Assembly: GCA_946415665.1 (NCBI GenBank)
Contig: CAMKTI010000037.1
Location: forward strand, 1 to 13,840
DNA length: 13,840 bases
DNA from: an uncultured Clostridia bacterium
GTDB lineage: Bacteria; Bacillota; Clostridia; Lachnospirales; CAMVHY01
Reading direction: 5' to 3'
The notes beneath the pieces were generated by a model that saw only the letters and a list, made by a program, of their open reading frames with translations, ran no database searches and was not told where the DNA came from. Shown here piece after piece: positions 13,778 through 13,840 of this stretch. The position numbers were made by a program, and so were the translations under genes. How positions within the stretch are numbered: the stretch's first letter is position 1; the number at the start of each line of letters is the position of its first letter.

Positions 13778-13840
13778 AACTGAACTAGGTAGCGTTCACA
13801 TAAAAATAGATTGAACAAAAAGGAAAGTGATAAGATAGCG

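Overview
This is a very AT-rich bacterial chromosomal window with long A and T runs throughout. The best-supported block is tilS-hpt-ftsH in one direction, a gene order typical of Bacillota (Firmicutes). Strong purine-rich ribosome binding sites, frequent TTG/GTG starts, a YggT-family protein, a class III Fic protein, a rubrerythrin and a BcrA-type ABC pair all fit a low-GC anaerobic Bacillota member. Nothing here fixes the genus. No rRNA, tRNA, CRISPR array, intact transposase or integrase is visible.

Layout. Positions 1-247 hold an 18-bp perfect palindrome with a flanking direct repeat and perhaps a decayed coding remnant. Next come a family 4 uracil-DNA glycosylase (minus) that seems to start at an ATT codon, a small acidic lipoprotein (plus) with a structured leader, a YggT protein (minus) and an unrecognised membrane-anchored protein (plus). 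A secreted cell-wall amidase (minus) is divergent from the plus-strand operon tilS (tRNA-Ile lysidine synthetase), hpt (hypoxanthine phosphoribosyltransferase) and ftsH (membrane AAA+ protease). A Fic AMP-transferase follows the ftsH terminator. A divergent pair comes next: a Cys-rich, probably zinc-binding protein (minus) and an acidic helical protein (plus), with two extended -10 promoters facing each other inside one palindrome. After it lie rubrerythrin (minus) and a two-gene ABC exporter (plus). At the right edge two unrecognised genes (minus) overlap by 8 bp.

Functional picture. Most of the window is housekeeping: DNA repair, tRNA decoding, purine salvage, membrane proteolysis, wall turnover and oxidative stress defence. 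The accessory or unexplained parts are the Fic gene, the divergent Cys-rich/acidic pair, the 82/236-residue overlapping pair and the left-edge palindrome. Five hairpin terminators, three of them between converging genes and apparently bidirectional, divide the window into clear transcription units.

I see no complete new multi-gene system that I can prove. The best candidates for a second look are the divergent pair with shared palindromic promoters, the overlapping pair at the right edge, the ATT-started glycosylase and the Fic protein with an altered inhibitory motif.
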